From assembly GCF_051650185.1 (NCBI RefSeq), contig NZ_JBOFIN010000146.1, positions 62,001-126,000 on the forward strand: 64,000 bases of DNA, in the 5' to 3' direction. This document shows, piece after piece, positions 25,128-35,587 of the stretch (within the stretch, counting starts at the first letter, position 1; every line of letters begins with the position of its first letter). Below the pieces are notes generated by a model, which had not been told where the DNA came from, ran no database searches, and was given only the letters and a program-made list of their open reading frames with translations. A program made the translations under genes and the position numbers. The DNA comes from Scandinavium sp051650185 (lineage in GTDB: Bacteria; Pseudomonadota; Gammaproteobacteria; Enterobacterales; Enterobacteriaceae).

Positions 25128-26414
25128 TTATGAGGAAATTTGTTGCGTTTTCTCAGCCGGAGTACGGTTATTGAGCGTATCGTCGAGCTGTTTGGTGTCC
25201 AGCTCTTTTACCCATTTTGCCACCACGATGGTCGCCACACCGTTACCAACAAGGTTGGTCAGCGCACGGGCTTCAGACATAAAGCGGTCAATGCCCAAAA
25301 TCAGCGCCAGACCCGCTACCGGTAAATGACCGACCGCTGAGATAGTCGCCGCGAGCACGATAAAGCCACTGCCCGTCACGCCCGCCGCCCCTTTCGAGGA
25401 AAGCAGCAACACCACCAGCAGCGTTATCTGATGGAAAATATCCATATGGCTGTTGGTCGCCTGAGCGATAAACACCGCCGCCATGGTCAGGTAAATCGAG
25501 GTGCCGTCGAGGTTAAACGAGTAACCTGTCGGAATGACTAACCCCACCACCGATTTCCGACAGCCCAGCTTTTCCATCTTATCGAGCATACGCGGCAGCG
25601 CAGATTCAGAAGATGACGTCCCCAGAACAATCAGCAGCTCTTCTCGGATATAACGGATGAATTTGAAAATGCTAAAGCCCGTCGCTCGCGCAATCGACCC
25701 GAGCACCACCACCACGAACAAAATACAGGTGATGTAGAAGCAGATGATGAGCTGCCCGAGCTGCACCAGCGTACCGACACCGTATTTCCCGATGGTAAAC
25801 GCCATCGCGCCGAATGCACCAATCGGGGCCAGACGCATGATCATGTTGATAATGCCGAAAATGACCTGAGAGAAGCTCTCAATCACGTTGAAAATCAGCT
25901 GGCCTTTGCTGCCCAGACGGTGCAGCGCAAAACCAAACAGCACAGCGAACATCAGCACCTGCAAAATATTACCGCTGGCAAACGCGCCTATCACGCTGGA
26001 AGGGATGACATCCAACAGGAAGGCGACCACGCCCTGATCTTTCGCCTGATCGGCATACACCGCCACCGCATGCGCATCAAGGGTTGCCGGGTCGACGTTC
26101 ATGCCTGCCCCTGGCTGCACCAGGTTCACAATCACCAGACCGATAATCAGCGCCAGCGTACTGACCACTTCAAAGTAGAGCAGCGCCACCGCACCGGTGC
26201 GGCCAACGGCTTTCATGCTCTCCATTCCGGCAATACCGGTCACCACGGTACAGAAGATGACGGGAGCGATAACCATTTTGATGAGCTTAACGAAGGCATC
26301 GCCAAGCGGCTTCATTTGAGCACCGAGTTCCGGGTAGTAGTGGCCGAGCAAAATACCGATAGCGATAGCCGTCAGGACCTGGAAGTAAAGGCTTTTGAAC
26401 AGAGAGGTTTTCAT
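25128..26414 (-). CDS. dctA: Aerobic C4-dicarboxylate transporter DctA
   Basis: 428 residues, the E. coli length. It is an inner-membrane proton symporter for succinate, fumarate, malate and aspartate of the DAACS (glutamate transporter) family. The serine-rich re-entrant loop LGTSSSESALPRML (about residues 270-283) and the conserved TGYSFNLDGTSIYLTMA (about 298-314) are visible. In E. coli it is controlled by DcuSR and CRP. No clear CRP site could be assigned in the 144 bp upstream. It is transcribed alone, downstream of pdeK on the same strand. Confidence 0.97.
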   Translation of the reverse strand: MKTSLFKSLYFQVLTAIAIGILLGHYYPELGAQMKPLGDAFVKLIKMVIAPVIFCTVVTGIAGMESMKAVGRTGAVALLYFEVVSTLALIIGLVIVNLVQPGAGMNVDPATLDAHAVAVYADQAKDQGVVAFLLDVIPSSVIGAFASGNILQVLMFAVLFGFALHRLGSKGQLIFNVIESFSQVIFGIINMIMRLAPIGAFGAMAFTIGKYGVGTLVQLGQLIICFYITCILFVVVVLGSIARATGFSIFKFIRYIREELLIVLGTSSSESALPRMLDKMEKLGCRKSVVGLVIPTGYSFNLDGTSIYLTMAAVFIAQATNSHMDIFHQITLLVVLLLSSKGAAGVTGSGFIVLAATISAVGHLPVAGLALILGIDRFMSEARALTNLVGNGVATIVVAKWVKELDTKQLDDTLNNRTPAEKTQQISS

Positions 26415-26558
26415 AGGATGTCCTTAAATATAAAACCACAGGCTGAATAGGGTTTTTATTCGCCTGCGGCTTTAAAATAACATCCGGCATACAACACAGA
26501 AACAAAATGGCTGACTAATGTTAAAAATTTAGAGCTGACTCGTAAAAGCGCGCAACAA

Positions 26559-28565
26559 TTACGCGCTTTCATTTTCATCAAGGGACTCGAGATAGTGGCT
26601 CTCGAAGGTTTCCGGGGCAACCGCACGATCGAACAGGAAGCCCTGGGCGATATCCACCCCTGCCGTTTTCAGCCAGTCGAATTGGGCTTGTGTTTCAACG
26701 CCTTCCGCCACAATGCTCAGGTTCAGGCTGCGCGCCAGTTGAATGATGGCCGACACCATGCTGGTGTCATTGGGCAGCGATTCAACGAAGATCTTGTCGA
26801 TTTTGAGAATATCGACCGGCAGCGATTTCATATGCTGAAGCTGACGCAAACCGGCATAGCCCATGCCGAAGTCGTCGAGCGCGATTTGTACCCCCGCATT
26901 ACGCAGCGGGCGCAAGATTGCCACGGCGGCTTTCGGGTCGTCGATACGTCGGCTTTCGGTCACTTCCAGCACCAGCGTACCGCGTGCAATCCTGTAGCGG
27001 TTCAGTAGTTCGAGCACGTCCGCCACCATGTCGTGATGCAGGAGCTGCAACGCCGAAAGGTTAACGGACAGCGGCAGCATGATGCCCCGACTCTGCCACG
27101 CCGCGAGCTGACGGCAGGCTTCTTCCAGCACCCAGTAACCCACCGTGACCATCAGGCCGCAGGTTTCAATCCGCTCGATAAGATCGGGCGGCAGCTCCCA
27201 GCTCCCGTCCGGCTGGCGTAAACGTAACAGCACTTCGGCGCTGCACACTTTGCCGCTGGCAATATCCACCTGCGGCTGAAGCCAGATGGCGAACTGCTGG
27301 TTATCGAGCGCGGAAAGGATGTCACTCTCTTCGGTCAGGCGTTGTTGCGCTTTTTCCATCTGCTCCGGATCGAAGAACTCAATCTGGTTTTTGCCCTTAC
27401 GACGAGCGGTAAAAGCCGCCGAGCAAGCGCGACGATAGAGCTGTTCTGCGGATAAATCGCCATGGAACATCGCAATCCCGATGCTCGCACTGGGGCGCAG
27501 CTGAATGCCCTGAAGCGGCAAACGCTCATTAATGAGAGTGAGTACTTGCTGACTTAATGTAATGGCATGCCACGGCTCTTTCACCCCGTGAGCCAGGATA
27601 GCAAAGTCATAACCGCTGATTTGCGCCAGCACCATACGCGGTGAAATCACCGATTTGAGCTTCTCAACCAGCGTCAGCAGCAGCATTTCACGCTGGTTCT
27701 CTTTCAGCACACCTGCAGTGTCCTGCAGCGTTTCACAGGCCACCACCATCAATGCAGTGGTCTTCTGATGCGCGACGGTTTGTTCCAGTAAAGCCAGCAG
27801 AAAAGCTTTGTTAGGCAGGTCAGTCACCGGAAAACGTGTGGAATGGCTGCTCAGCTCTTCATGCTGGCGCAACATAATTTGCTGGTTACGGTTGTAGCTG
27901 CGCACCATCATGCCGATTTCATCGTCATGATGCAGGCGCGGCAGCACCAACTGGTGCCCGACGCGTTCCTGCGGAGACACATCGTTCAGTTCGCGAGCAA
28001 GGGTGCGCAGAGGCCGCACAATCAGACGGTTAATGCACCACGTTAATCCAACGGTCAGCATTAACACCAGAAGTAAGTAAGCAGTCACCAACGTCGCAAG
28101 GGCGCTCATGACAAACTTATAGGTTCGATAAGAATCCGATTGCAGCACCAGATAAGCCAATGGCTGCGGGTTTGCCGGGCGTTCCAGGGAGTAAACCGGC
28201 AGCGAAATCTGCACGGGAAGTTCAAACGTGCGGGTGATCCAGACCGGCACCGGGCGCTCTTCAATAAAGCGCATGCCTAACGCCTGAAACTGATTGGGCA
28301 ACACCACATCCGCACGGCTGACAATGCCCGCAGGCTGAATGCGCCCCAGAATGGTTTCGGCTTCCGGAATATCGCCTTTCAAAATGGCGGAAGAAAGCGG
28401 TTCCCGCACGGAACGGGCGATGCTTTCGAGCTGCGTCGCCGTCATGTAGCGGTTCTGCTGAACAAAATGGAAGAACAAAATGGAACAAAAGACGAACACA
28501 AACACCATGGTCACTGCCGCCACCATGGCCATTTGTTTAATTGTGAGTGAGCGGCTGACGCGCAA
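26559..28565 (-). CDS. pdeK: Membrane EAL-domain protein PdeK (YhjK) with degenerate GGDEF
   Basis: 668 residues. Two transmembrane helices (about 13-34 and 152-175) flank a periplasmic sensor region of about 115 residues. A HAMP segment (about 176-230), a degenerate GGDEF domain (GGDEF replaced by SGYDF at 317-321) and an EAL domain follow, with the signature reading E444-V-L446 and LDDFGMGYAG conserved. It probably hydrolyses c-di-GMP, or acts as a sensor, near the cellulose synthase whose bcsC gene is immediately upstream. Yersinia HmsP has the same architecture. The K-12 order dctA-yhjK-bcsC is kept. Confidence 0.92.
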   Translation of the reverse strand: MRVSRSLTIKQMAMVAAVTMVFVFVFCSILFFHFVQQNRYMTATQLESIARSVREPLSSAILKGDIPEAETILGRIQPAGIVSRADVVLPNQFQALGMRFIEERPVPVWITRTFELPVQISLPVYSLERPANPQPLAYLVLQSDSYRTYKFVMSALATLVTAYLLLVLMLTVGLTWCINRLIVRPLRTLARELNDVSPQERVGHQLVLPRLHHDDEIGMMVRSYNRNQQIMLRQHEELSSHSTRFPVTDLPNKAFLLALLEQTVAHQKTTALMVVACETLQDTAGVLKENQREMLLLTLVEKLKSVISPRMVLAQISGYDFAILAHGVKEPWHAITLSQQVLTLINERLPLQGIQLRPSASIGIAMFHGDLSAEQLYRRACSAAFTARRKGKNQIEFFDPEQMEKAQQRLTEESDILSALDNQQFAIWLQPQVDIASGKVCSAEVLLRLRQPDGSWELPPDLIERIETCGLMVTVGYWVLEEACRQLAAWQSRGIMLPLSVNLSALQLLHHDMVADVLELLNRYRIARGTLVLEVTESRRIDDPKAAVAILRPLRNAGVQIALDDFGMGYAGLRQLQHMKSLPVDILKIDKIFVESLPNDTSMVSAIIQLARSLNLSIVAEGVETQAQFDWLKTAGVDIAQGFLFDRAVAPETFESHYLESLDENESA

Positions 28566-28614
28566 AGGAACTCTCCCCAGAGTAAAACCACGCCCTTCGG
28601 CGGATCACGTTAAG

Positions 28615-28640
28615 GCCGGGTTAGCACAGTTCAACCCGGC
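28615..28640 (-). other. Hairpin between bcsC and pdeK
   Basis: Perfect 8-bp arms GCCGGGTT/AACCCGGC with a 10-nt loop, 50 bp upstream of the pdeK start and 78 bp downstream of the bcsC stop. There is no U-tract; it could attenuate read-through from the bcs operon into pdeK. Confidence 0.45.
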
Positions 28641-28717
28641 ATTAAGTGATTTTCGGCACATTATACGCTAACTGAGAGTATATCGTGACGGGAGAAAGCA
28701 GTTTTCGGGCGAATCTG

Positions 28718-31700
28718 TTACCAGTCAGCGTAAGGGATCAGCGGCTGCGGCGGCAAGTCCATATCGCCCTGCCAGCCTGCGGCAGAATAACGCACATACA
28801 GCAACGCATGGCTCGGGGTGTAATCCTTCGCCTGCTGAATGTCGATAGCCGCGCCGATAAACCAGTTTGAGGTCAAACGACGCTCAATCAACGCGTGCGC
28901 GGTATAACCGAAGCCCGAACTGCTACTGCCATCATCAATAATCTGACTGCCTTCATTGCGGAAGTCTGCCGGAAGCAGGTTCGGCAACGGGTAGCGCGCC
29001 TGGTTATCTGTTTTCGAATGCGACCACGATACCGACCCGCCCAGTTCCCATGACCAGTTCTCGGTACGCTGACGCCAGTTCACCGGCACCGCAAACGACA
29101 AATATTGCTGCGGGCTGTAATAACCGCCCTGCCCAAGGGTGTAGCCGCTGAGATCTTTGTCGTAGTGCCAGATCATGTTGTTGAGGCCGACCGTTACCCG
29201 GCGATCGTTCTCATTGATGACCTTGTAGTAATACCCGGCCATCCAGCGGGCGCGCCAGTTATCTTCCACATTCTGACCGGTCAGCGTATCGGCGCTTAAT
29301 GAAGCCCAGACGCCGTTCGCATCCCCTTTGTCATAACTGAGGCTCACGCCGCCCCCGTTGGCCCGTACGCCGCCCCAGGTGGTGCCGGTGTTGGTATCTT
29401 TTTGCCCGCCGAATGCCAGCAAAGAGCTGGAAATTGGGCGGCGATGCCCTTCGAGCGTATAGCCCAGCGAACCGATGCTGTTGCTGTAACTCAGGCCGCC
29501 GACGACATCCACAACGTCAAAGCCCATCGGCGTGGTGCCAATGTCCATATCCCAGGTCGCGTTACGCCAGCCCACGGCAACGCTCGCCCCTTTGCCGCTT
29601 TGGCTCTTATCGCCGCCAAAACAGGTGATATCGGCGCAGGTGCCCCATTTCGGTGAATACCCGCCGTTTTCATCCGTGGAGAAACTGCCCTCGTTCATGT
29701 TCACGTAATCGCTACGGAAGAACATGCGGCCATCCGCCAGCGGCGCATCCACCTGGAACATGGTGGTGTGAGCTTTAAGATCGGAATAGCCACCGGTGCC
29801 GCTTGAGCCCCAGTAGTTATGTTCGAGGGTAACGTTCACATCCTGCTGACGGTAAAGATCGGCTGCATCGCTGCGCACGCCTCGTTTGAGCCAGTCATCT
29901 TTCGGATCATTACGCGTCAGACGGGTAAAGGTATCGTTATCCTGCGGGCGAACCGGCGTGATACCGGCTGCCACCATCGCATCTTTATAGCCTTCCAGCG
30001 CGGCTTGCGGGTCGCCGTTTTGGACCTGAAAACGCGAGTTATCACGCAAAACCAGCGCGCTATCCATCGATGCGGGCTGTGCTTTTGCCTGTGGCACGAT
30101 GGAGCTGAAAATCTGTTGGGCTTTTGCCGTGTCGCCCAGGCTTGCATCCACCAGCGCGATGCGGCGTTGAGTGCCGAGTGAAGGCGTTTCCCCCGCCGCA
30201 GGGGCTTTGATTTTCGCCAGTTGTTCACGAGCGGCGGCATCATTGCCGTCAGCCACATACACTTCTGCCAGACCTAAGCGTGCATCGTCGTTGTCCGCTT
30301 CTTTCGCCAGAGCCGAGTTGTAGGCTGCGATTGCCGCAGGGGTATCACCGCGCTGCTGCGCCCAGTCTGCCAGCGTTAAATCAAAACGCGCCGACGGTGG
30401 CTGCTGTTTCAGCAGAGCAATGGCCTGGTCTTCATGGCGGTTATCACGCAGCAGCCTGGCTTTTTGCAGGAGCTGGTCAGACTCAAGACGGTCTGAAAGC
30501 TCCTGAATATTGGCATTCCATTGGCTTTTCGGCAGGGTGTTGAGGTGTGACAGCGCCGCCAGATCCTGATTGTTCCCCGAAAGATAAAGGCTGTAGGCGT
30601 ATACCTGATCCGGATCGCCGGACTTTTTGCGCGCCAGATCCATCATCAGATTATCGGCTTCACCGCGCTGCCCGGCGCTGTTTAAGTCTTTCGCCAGACG
30701 ATAAGTCACCCACACGCTTTCAGGATCCATCGCCAGCCTGCGGCGCTGAAGTTCAGCCGCTTGCGCCCAGCGCCCCTGATTTTCCAGGGCTTCGGCTTGC
30801 TGTGACAGACGATCGTCGGTCAGGCTGCGTTCAATATCATCGATACTGCGTCTTTGGCTGGCAGAGAGCCCGTTGATAAACGCCGTCGCCTTCTCAGGTG
30901 ACTCTGCCCGGTAAATATTTGCGAGCCCGCGCACGGCGTTGCTGTTCGTGCGATCCAGGCGCAAAGCCTGCTGGTAATAACGTTCTGCGGCCGCCGTGTC
31001 TTTGCGAGCCAGGGCCACATCACCCAGGCCAAGCACGGCGTAGCTGTTGCTGTTGTCCACGCGTTGCGCCTGCTGATAGAAGCGCTGCGCCTGATCGAGA
31101 TTATTAGTCTTCAGCGCCGCATCGCCCTTACGGATAAGCGGCCAGACTATTTGCCAGGTCTGCGGTTTGCTGGCTTCCACCTTCGCCACTTCCGCAGCTT
31201 TGGCCTGCTGTTCGGCTTTGGCGTGGAACACCGGATCGGCCAGTTGCTTTTGCTGTTCAGCCAGTTTGCTGCGAGCTTCATCCGCCAGATCACCGGTGGT
31301 GAAAAGCGTCAGGAAACGCTGCAACGCTTTCACGCTGTTATCGCTGGGCGGTTGGTTCTTAACCTGGCCATACCAAATGTCTGCCGCCGTCCCGCGGCCT
31401 GCGTCAGAGCGAGCCATCTGCTCCAGCACCGCGTAGCCTTCCTGACTGCGGTTATCGGCAAACAGCATTTTCGCAAGCGTTGTCTGTAATTGGGTGTTGC
31501 CCGGCGACGTCGCGTTAATGGCTTTCAGTTTGTTGACGGCTTCGTTATGGCGAGCAGGCAGACGTGCCACCGCGCTCCAGTATTCCACCGCAAGATCGCC
31601 ATCAGGCGGCACGCCGTTGAACAGTTTGTCGTAGAGCGCAATCCCTTCAGGAATATGCCCGGTCGTGACCTGCAAACGCGCCTGCTGCAAGGCCTGACGC

Positions 31701-32035
31701 CCCTCGCCGCTCGACAGTTGCAGCTCGCTCTGCGAGGCTTTGAGGGTGTCGGAATCCGGCGCTAAAGCCTTCAGGCGTTCAAGCTGTTTCTGAGCTCCGG
31801 CGTTGTCGCCCTGCCGCAGCAGATAGCGCATACGAGCGGCAATCACCTGCGGGTCGTCAGGCGCAATAAGCTCCAGGCGATAGAGCGACTGGCGCACCAG
31901 ATCTTCACGTTTGGTCGATTCGCCCAGTCGAACCTGGTCGAGGAGTTGTTGCTGTGCCGACGACGCGGCATGCGCAAGAGGCATGAGCGCAATGCCGAGC
32001 GAGAGGCTGAGTAAACTTAGTGAGAAGGTACGCAT
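28718..32035 (-). CDS. bcsC: Cellulose export outer-membrane protein BcsC (E. coli-type operon)
   Basis: 1105 residues (E. coli 1157). Signal peptide 1-23 (cleavage after LAHA), then a long periplasmic array of tetratricopeptide repeats (about 25-760; for example ALRLDRTNSNAVRGLANIYR), then a C-terminal 16-stranded barrel (about 790-1105) with the typical GGYYSPQQY segment and a terminal aromatic (ADW). It forms the outer-membrane channel for cellulose. It overlaps the 3' end of bcsZ by 19 bp and is the last gene of bcsRQABZC. Confidence 0.96.
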   Translation of the reverse strand: MRTFSLSLLSLSLGIALMPLAHAASSAQQQLLDQVRLGESTKREDLVRQSLYRLELIAPDDPQVIAARMRYLLRQGDNAGAQKQLERLKALAPDSDTLKASQSELQLSSGEGRQALQQARLQVTTGHIPEGIALYDKLFNGVPPDGDLAVEYWSAVARLPARHNEAVNKLKAINATSPGNTQLQTTLAKMLFADNRSQEGYAVLEQMARSDAGRGTAADIWYGQVKNQPPSDNSVKALQRFLTLFTTGDLADEARSKLAEQQKQLADPVFHAKAEQQAKAAEVAKVEASKPQTWQIVWPLIRKGDAALKTNNLDQAQRFYQQAQRVDNSNSYAVLGLGDVALARKDTAAAERYYQQALRLDRTNSNAVRGLANIYRAESPEKATAFINGLSASQRRSIDDIERSLTDDRLSQQAEALENQGRWAQAAELQRRRLAMDPESVWVTYRLAKDLNSAGQRGEADNLMMDLARKKSGDPDQVYAYSLYLSGNNQDLAALSHLNTLPKSQWNANIQELSDRLESDQLLQKARLLRDNRHEDQAIALLKQQPPSARFDLTLADWAQQRGDTPAAIAAYNSALAKEADNDDARLGLAEVYVADGNDAAAREQLAKIKAPAAGETPSLGTQRRIALVDASLGDTAKAQQIFSSIVPQAKAQPASMDSALVLRDNSRFQVQNGDPQAALEGYKDAMVAAGITPVRPQDNDTFTRLTRNDPKDDWLKRGVRSDAADLYRQQDVNVTLEHNYWGSSGTGGYSDLKAHTTMFQVDAPLADGRMFFRSDYVNMNEGSFSTDENGGYSPKWGTCADITCFGGDKSQSGKGASVAVGWRNATWDMDIGTTPMGFDVVDVVGGLSYSNSIGSLGYTLEGHRRPISSSLLAFGGQKDTNTGTTWGGVRANGGGVSLSYDKGDANGVWASLSADTLTGQNVEDNWRARWMAGYYYKVINENDRRVTVGLNNMIWHYDKDLSGYTLGQGGYYSPQQYLSFAVPVNWRQRTENWSWELGGSVSWSHSKTDNQARYPLPNLLPADFRNEGSQIIDDGSSSSGFGYTAHALIERRLTSNWFIGAAIDIQQAKDYTPSHALLYVRYSAAGWQGDMDLPPQPLIPYADW

Positions 32036-33126
32036 TCCTGGCCCCAGTCAGGTAGAAGTTCACCGCGAGCAGTGAACCGAAAACGGTGTTGATCCCATCC
32101 TTGCCCGAACAGGGTCAGAACATAGCTGTAATAGGCGCCATTGCCCGGAAAATGGTCTGCCACGCGCTGGCGTTGTACCGCCTGAGCATCGCGATTTTGC
32201 AGGAAAGGCAGCAGCGAAGCAGAAAACCCTACCGGCCCATCGCCGTCAATGTTGCCCGTAGCGATATCGATTTTTTCAGGCACCACACCGGCTTTCGCGG
32301 TTTGCGCCGCCATGGCTTTAAACTTGTTCAGCAACCGGGCTTTCTGCGGATCGGCATCGTTCATCATCCCAGTCCACAGATACACGCGAATGGCGTCGTA
32401 GCTGCCGAGCAAAGATTTATCCTGCTTTAACTGCCAGCCTTTTTTCTTGTCAAAGCGCACCCAGTTTGGCGAGTAGCCTTTCGGCGCAGTCTCCAGCAGC
32501 AAGCGTAAATTCGTCGCCTGTAAGGCTTTCCACGGCTCACCAAAACGGGCGAAGTAAGCGGCGAGTTGAGGAGGCAAATAGCTGGGATTAAACCGCCAGC
32601 CTGCCTCGTCGACAAAGCCCACTTTCCCCGGTAGCAACATCGAGCCGAGGCCCGGCACCTTAACGACTTCTTCACTGGCGATACGAGAGAGCAACGCTTT
32701 GCCCGCTTCGCTGTACTGCGGCTGATTCCATAACCGCCCCGCTTCCAGCAGCGACCAGGCAATCCAGATATCGGCATCCGAGGCGGAGTTACTGTCGATA
32801 ACGCTCCAGCTACCGTCCTCTTTTTTGCCCCACAGCCAGGCCGGGAGATGCGCTTTCAGGTTGCCTTCCGCGAGGTTGTTTTGCGTCCAGTTGAAGAGCG
32901 ACGAAAACGCCGGGCGATCGTTAGCGGCTAAGGCGAAGAACAGCGCATAGCTCTGTCCTTCGGAGGTGGTGATTTTTCTTGCGTCGCTGGGGTCAATCAC
33001 TCGCCCACCGTCGCTGATATAGTCCTTTTTAAACTGCTCCCACGCAGGCCAGTTGCAGGCCGCAGAGGCCTGCAACGTGAAAAGCATCAGCAGTGCCAGT
33101 AGAGACTGGCCCGGGCGGTTCATCAT
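32017..33126 (-). CDS. bcsZ: Periplasmic endoglucanase BcsZ, GH8 (E. coli-type operon)
   Basis: 369 residues with a signal peptide (about 1-23, LQASAA). It is a glycoside hydrolase family 8 cellulase. The general acid E56 lies in KITTSEGQSY and the catalytic base D244 in GSYDAIRVYLW, each one residue shifted from E. coli E55/D243. It trims or releases cellulose chains in the periplasm and is needed for optimal export. Two adjacent ATG codons (33126, 33123) can serve as start; there is a 3-bp gap after bcsB and a 19-bp overlap with bcsC. Confidence 0.96.
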   Translation of the reverse strand: MMNRPGQSLLALLMLFTLQASAACNWPAWEQFKKDYISDGGRVIDPSDARKITTSEGQSYALFFALAANDRPAFSSLFNWTQNNLAEGNLKAHLPAWLWGKKEDGSWSVIDSNSASDADIWIAWSLLEAGRLWNQPQYSEAGKALLSRIASEEVVKVPGLGSMLLPGKVGFVDEAGWRFNPSYLPPQLAAYFARFGEPWKALQATNLRLLLETAPKGYSPNWVRFDKKKGWQLKQDKSLLGSYDAIRVYLWTGMMNDADPQKARLLNKFKAMAAQTAKAGVVPEKIDIATGNIDGDGPVGFSASLLPFLQNRDAQAVQRQRVADHFPGNGAYYSYVLTLFGQGWDQHRFRFTARGELLPDWGQECVPSH

Positions 33127-33129
33127 CGG

Positions 33130-35580
33130 TTACTCGTTATCCGGATCCAGGCGACGACGGCTGATAATGCGCAGCAGACGCCACAGCACCCAGGCCAGCA
33201 GCACGACGCTCAATGCGGCCAGAATCGACAGCAGAATCGGATGGTTAGACAGCGCAAACCAGACGCGCTCATACCATGGCAGATGCCCGACATAATAGAC
33301 GTCACCGACGCGCAGGCTGTTCACGCCAGATTCACGGATAACCGAGACGGAACCAAACATCACCGCACGCTTGCCGCTGTCGTTCAGCGCTTCGTTCATC
33401 AGCTCGAAACCACGCGGGCTGTCAGCCATCAGCGCAATAACGCTACGCTGATCGTGATACGGCGACTGGAAGCCAATGATGGCGGCCATCGGGCCGTCCG
33501 AGGTCACCGTAGCCTGAGCCGCGGGCTGGCGCTCGTTGTCGTCCACATTCACGGAAGGCAATTCGTTCTGGCGAACCGGCGTTTTCACCCAGCTCTTCGT
33601 CGCATCGACCAGCAGATCAATATGCTTGTCGTCTTTCAGTTTGTCCGGGATGGAGCCAATCAGCATGATGTCGACATCCTGCTTTTGCATTTCAGCCGGA
33701 TCGTCGGTCAGCTTGAGGCGAGCGCCCGTCAATCCAACTTGTCCACCGATTGTTGCGACAGTATCAAGCAGCGTGCTGACCTGATTCTGCGTCGGTTTTG
33801 ACGGCATGACGATTAGCGTATCAGACAGGTCTGCCATACGGCTGAACGGGAAACCTGCGTTGGCGAACGCGCGCAGATCCGGCATCGCCAGGAAGTGGTA
33901 ATAGTTGGAGAAATCGATAGTCGAATCGTCACCTATCACCACGTGGTTCTGAATCGGCTGGAAGGTAATACAGTTTTCAATGGTGCCACCCGGCATCGGG
34001 TTGGTGTACTGGAAGTCAAAGCGCATCTGGTTGGTTGCCCCCAGACGCAGCGCCGGGATCGACACTTCGTTTTTGCCATCCAGCAGGCCCTGAACAATCG
34101 GCAGACGCAGCAGCAGGCTGCTCACTTCCTGAGTGCTGCTCAGGTTGTAAGATTGCAGGAACTGGTTGTTGAGGTTGATGTCCATGCGCGAGCTGTCTTT
34201 CATCGCGGGCTGGGTGTAGCGATACTTCAGATCCATGTCGATGCCGTTGCTGCGCAGCAGATAGAGATCCGGCGGCAGGTTCAGCGACAGGTTGATGGAC
34301 GCAGGCTCAAGCCCGGTAGACTGCAGCTGCTGCTCGTAGGTTTTCAGCTCGCCAAACGTCACCGGACGGTCGGTATGCACCCAGTTCGGCGCATCGTAAG
34401 GTTTACGTTCCATCAGCGGTTTGACTTCATCCACCGTGACGGTATCGCCACGGAACAGGATGTTCCCGGCGGCAATCCCTTCAGCCGCCTGCAATAAATC
34501 TTTGTCGTCGCGGCCAAACACCACCAGCAGCTTTACATACGGCTTATCCGGGTGGCTTACCATCCGGATAGTCGGTGCCTTCACCAGCGGGTAATCTTTG
34601 AGGAAATCAGGGCGCTTGTCATTGGTCGCAAACACAATGGCGTTGCGATCCGGCAACTGGTTATACAGCACCGGGAACGTCTGCCCACGCCAGCCTGCGC
34701 GCGCACCAAACCACGAAGCCACCACTGAGGCTGCTTTTTGCTGCGTGATATCCGGCGTCTCAGCAAACACCATCGGCAAATTCAGCTGGCGGTTGTCACG
34801 AGAATCAAAGAACGGCACCGGGAAGTGCGACAGGTCATTTTTGACGTTGAGCTGCTGGAAGGTCAAATCCAGCGACGTGTTACGTGCCACATCCAGCCAC
34901 AGCGTGGTGCTGGCCGGGTTTTCACACACGTCGCGATAGTGGCCGACAAACTCCAGCCGCACGTTGTTCAAATCGGTGATGTAGAGCGGGTCAACCGGCA
35001 CCTGAGCCATCACTTTCTTGCCCAGTTGCTCTTTGGTGACTGGCAGAACGCCCATCAGCTCGTCGTTGAGATAGACCTTGAGCTGCGACTGAACGGGCAG
35101 CAGCGAAGGCGATGGCGTATAGACCAGATTGAGCATCGCTTTCGACACCACTTCATCGCTGCGCGTACCAAACTGCACGGAACCGGTCGGGTTCGAGCCT
35201 TTCAGCACCATGCTTCCCGGCGCGGGGGCAATTTGCGCAAAGCTCAGCTTCACGTCGCGGCTTGGCGTATTTTCGACGACCGCAGGCGTGGTCACTGCTG
35301 CGGCAGAACCCACAGCACCCGGATCGGTAACCGTGGGATCAACCATGCCCGGTGCCGCAACAGGCGGAACCGGTGCCGCTGGCGTGGTTGCGTCTCCCTC
35401 AGGCACGGCAGGTGCAGCATCAGCCGGAGTGGCTGTCACGACAGGTGCATCTGCCGCGGCGGCCGCAGGTTGTTCAGGTGACGGGGTCGCCGCCGTCGGC
35501 TCGGAGTAAGTCGTCAGTGGGGTCAGTGCCCCCATTCCCACAGCCGCTGCGCAAATCCAGGAAAGTTTTCTTTTCATCAT
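33130..35580 (-). CDS. bcsB: Cellulose synthase periplasmic subunit BcsB (E. coli-type operon)
   Basis: 816 residues from the first of two adjacent ATGs (35580/35577); the frame is open further upstream, but that lies inside bcsA. Signal peptide about 1-25, then an unusually long Ala/Pro-rich linker (about 28-105) that makes it longer than E. coli BcsB (779). Two carbohydrate-binding/flavodoxin-like repeats follow, and a C-terminal membrane anchor (about 765-800) ends RRLDPDNE. It guides the nascent glucan through the periplasm and completes the BcsA active complex. It starts 7 bp after the bcsA stop. Confidence 0.95.
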   Translation of the reverse strand: MMKRKLSWICAAAVGMGALTPLTTYSEPTAATPSPEQPAAAAADAPVVTATPADAAPAVPEGDATTPAAPVPPVAAPGMVDPTVTDPGAVGSAAAVTTPAVVENTPSRDVKLSFAQIAPAPGSMVLKGSNPTGSVQFGTRSDEVVSKAMLNLVYTPSPSLLPVQSQLKVYLNDELMGVLPVTKEQLGKKVMAQVPVDPLYITDLNNVRLEFVGHYRDVCENPASTTLWLDVARNTSLDLTFQQLNVKNDLSHFPVPFFDSRDNRQLNLPMVFAETPDITQQKAASVVASWFGARAGWRGQTFPVLYNQLPDRNAIVFATNDKRPDFLKDYPLVKAPTIRMVSHPDKPYVKLLVVFGRDDKDLLQAAEGIAAGNILFRGDTVTVDEVKPLMERKPYDAPNWVHTDRPVTFGELKTYEQQLQSTGLEPASINLSLNLPPDLYLLRSNGIDMDLKYRYTQPAMKDSSRMDINLNNQFLQSYNLSSTQEVSSLLLRLPIVQGLLDGKNEVSIPALRLGATNQMRFDFQYTNPMPGGTIENCITFQPIQNHVVIGDDSTIDFSNYYHFLAMPDLRAFANAGFPFSRMADLSDTLIVMPSKPTQNQVSTLLDTVATIGGQVGLTGARLKLTDDPAEMQKQDVDIMLIGSIPDKLKDDKHIDLLVDATKSWVKTPVRQNELPSVNVDDNERQPAAQATVTSDGPMAAIIGFQSPYHDQRSVIALMADSPRGFELMNEALNDSGKRAVMFGSVSVIRESGVNSLRVGDVYYVGHLPWYERVWFALSNHPILLSILAALSVVLLAWVLWRLLRIISRRRLDPDNE

Positions 35581-35587
35581 AGAATCA

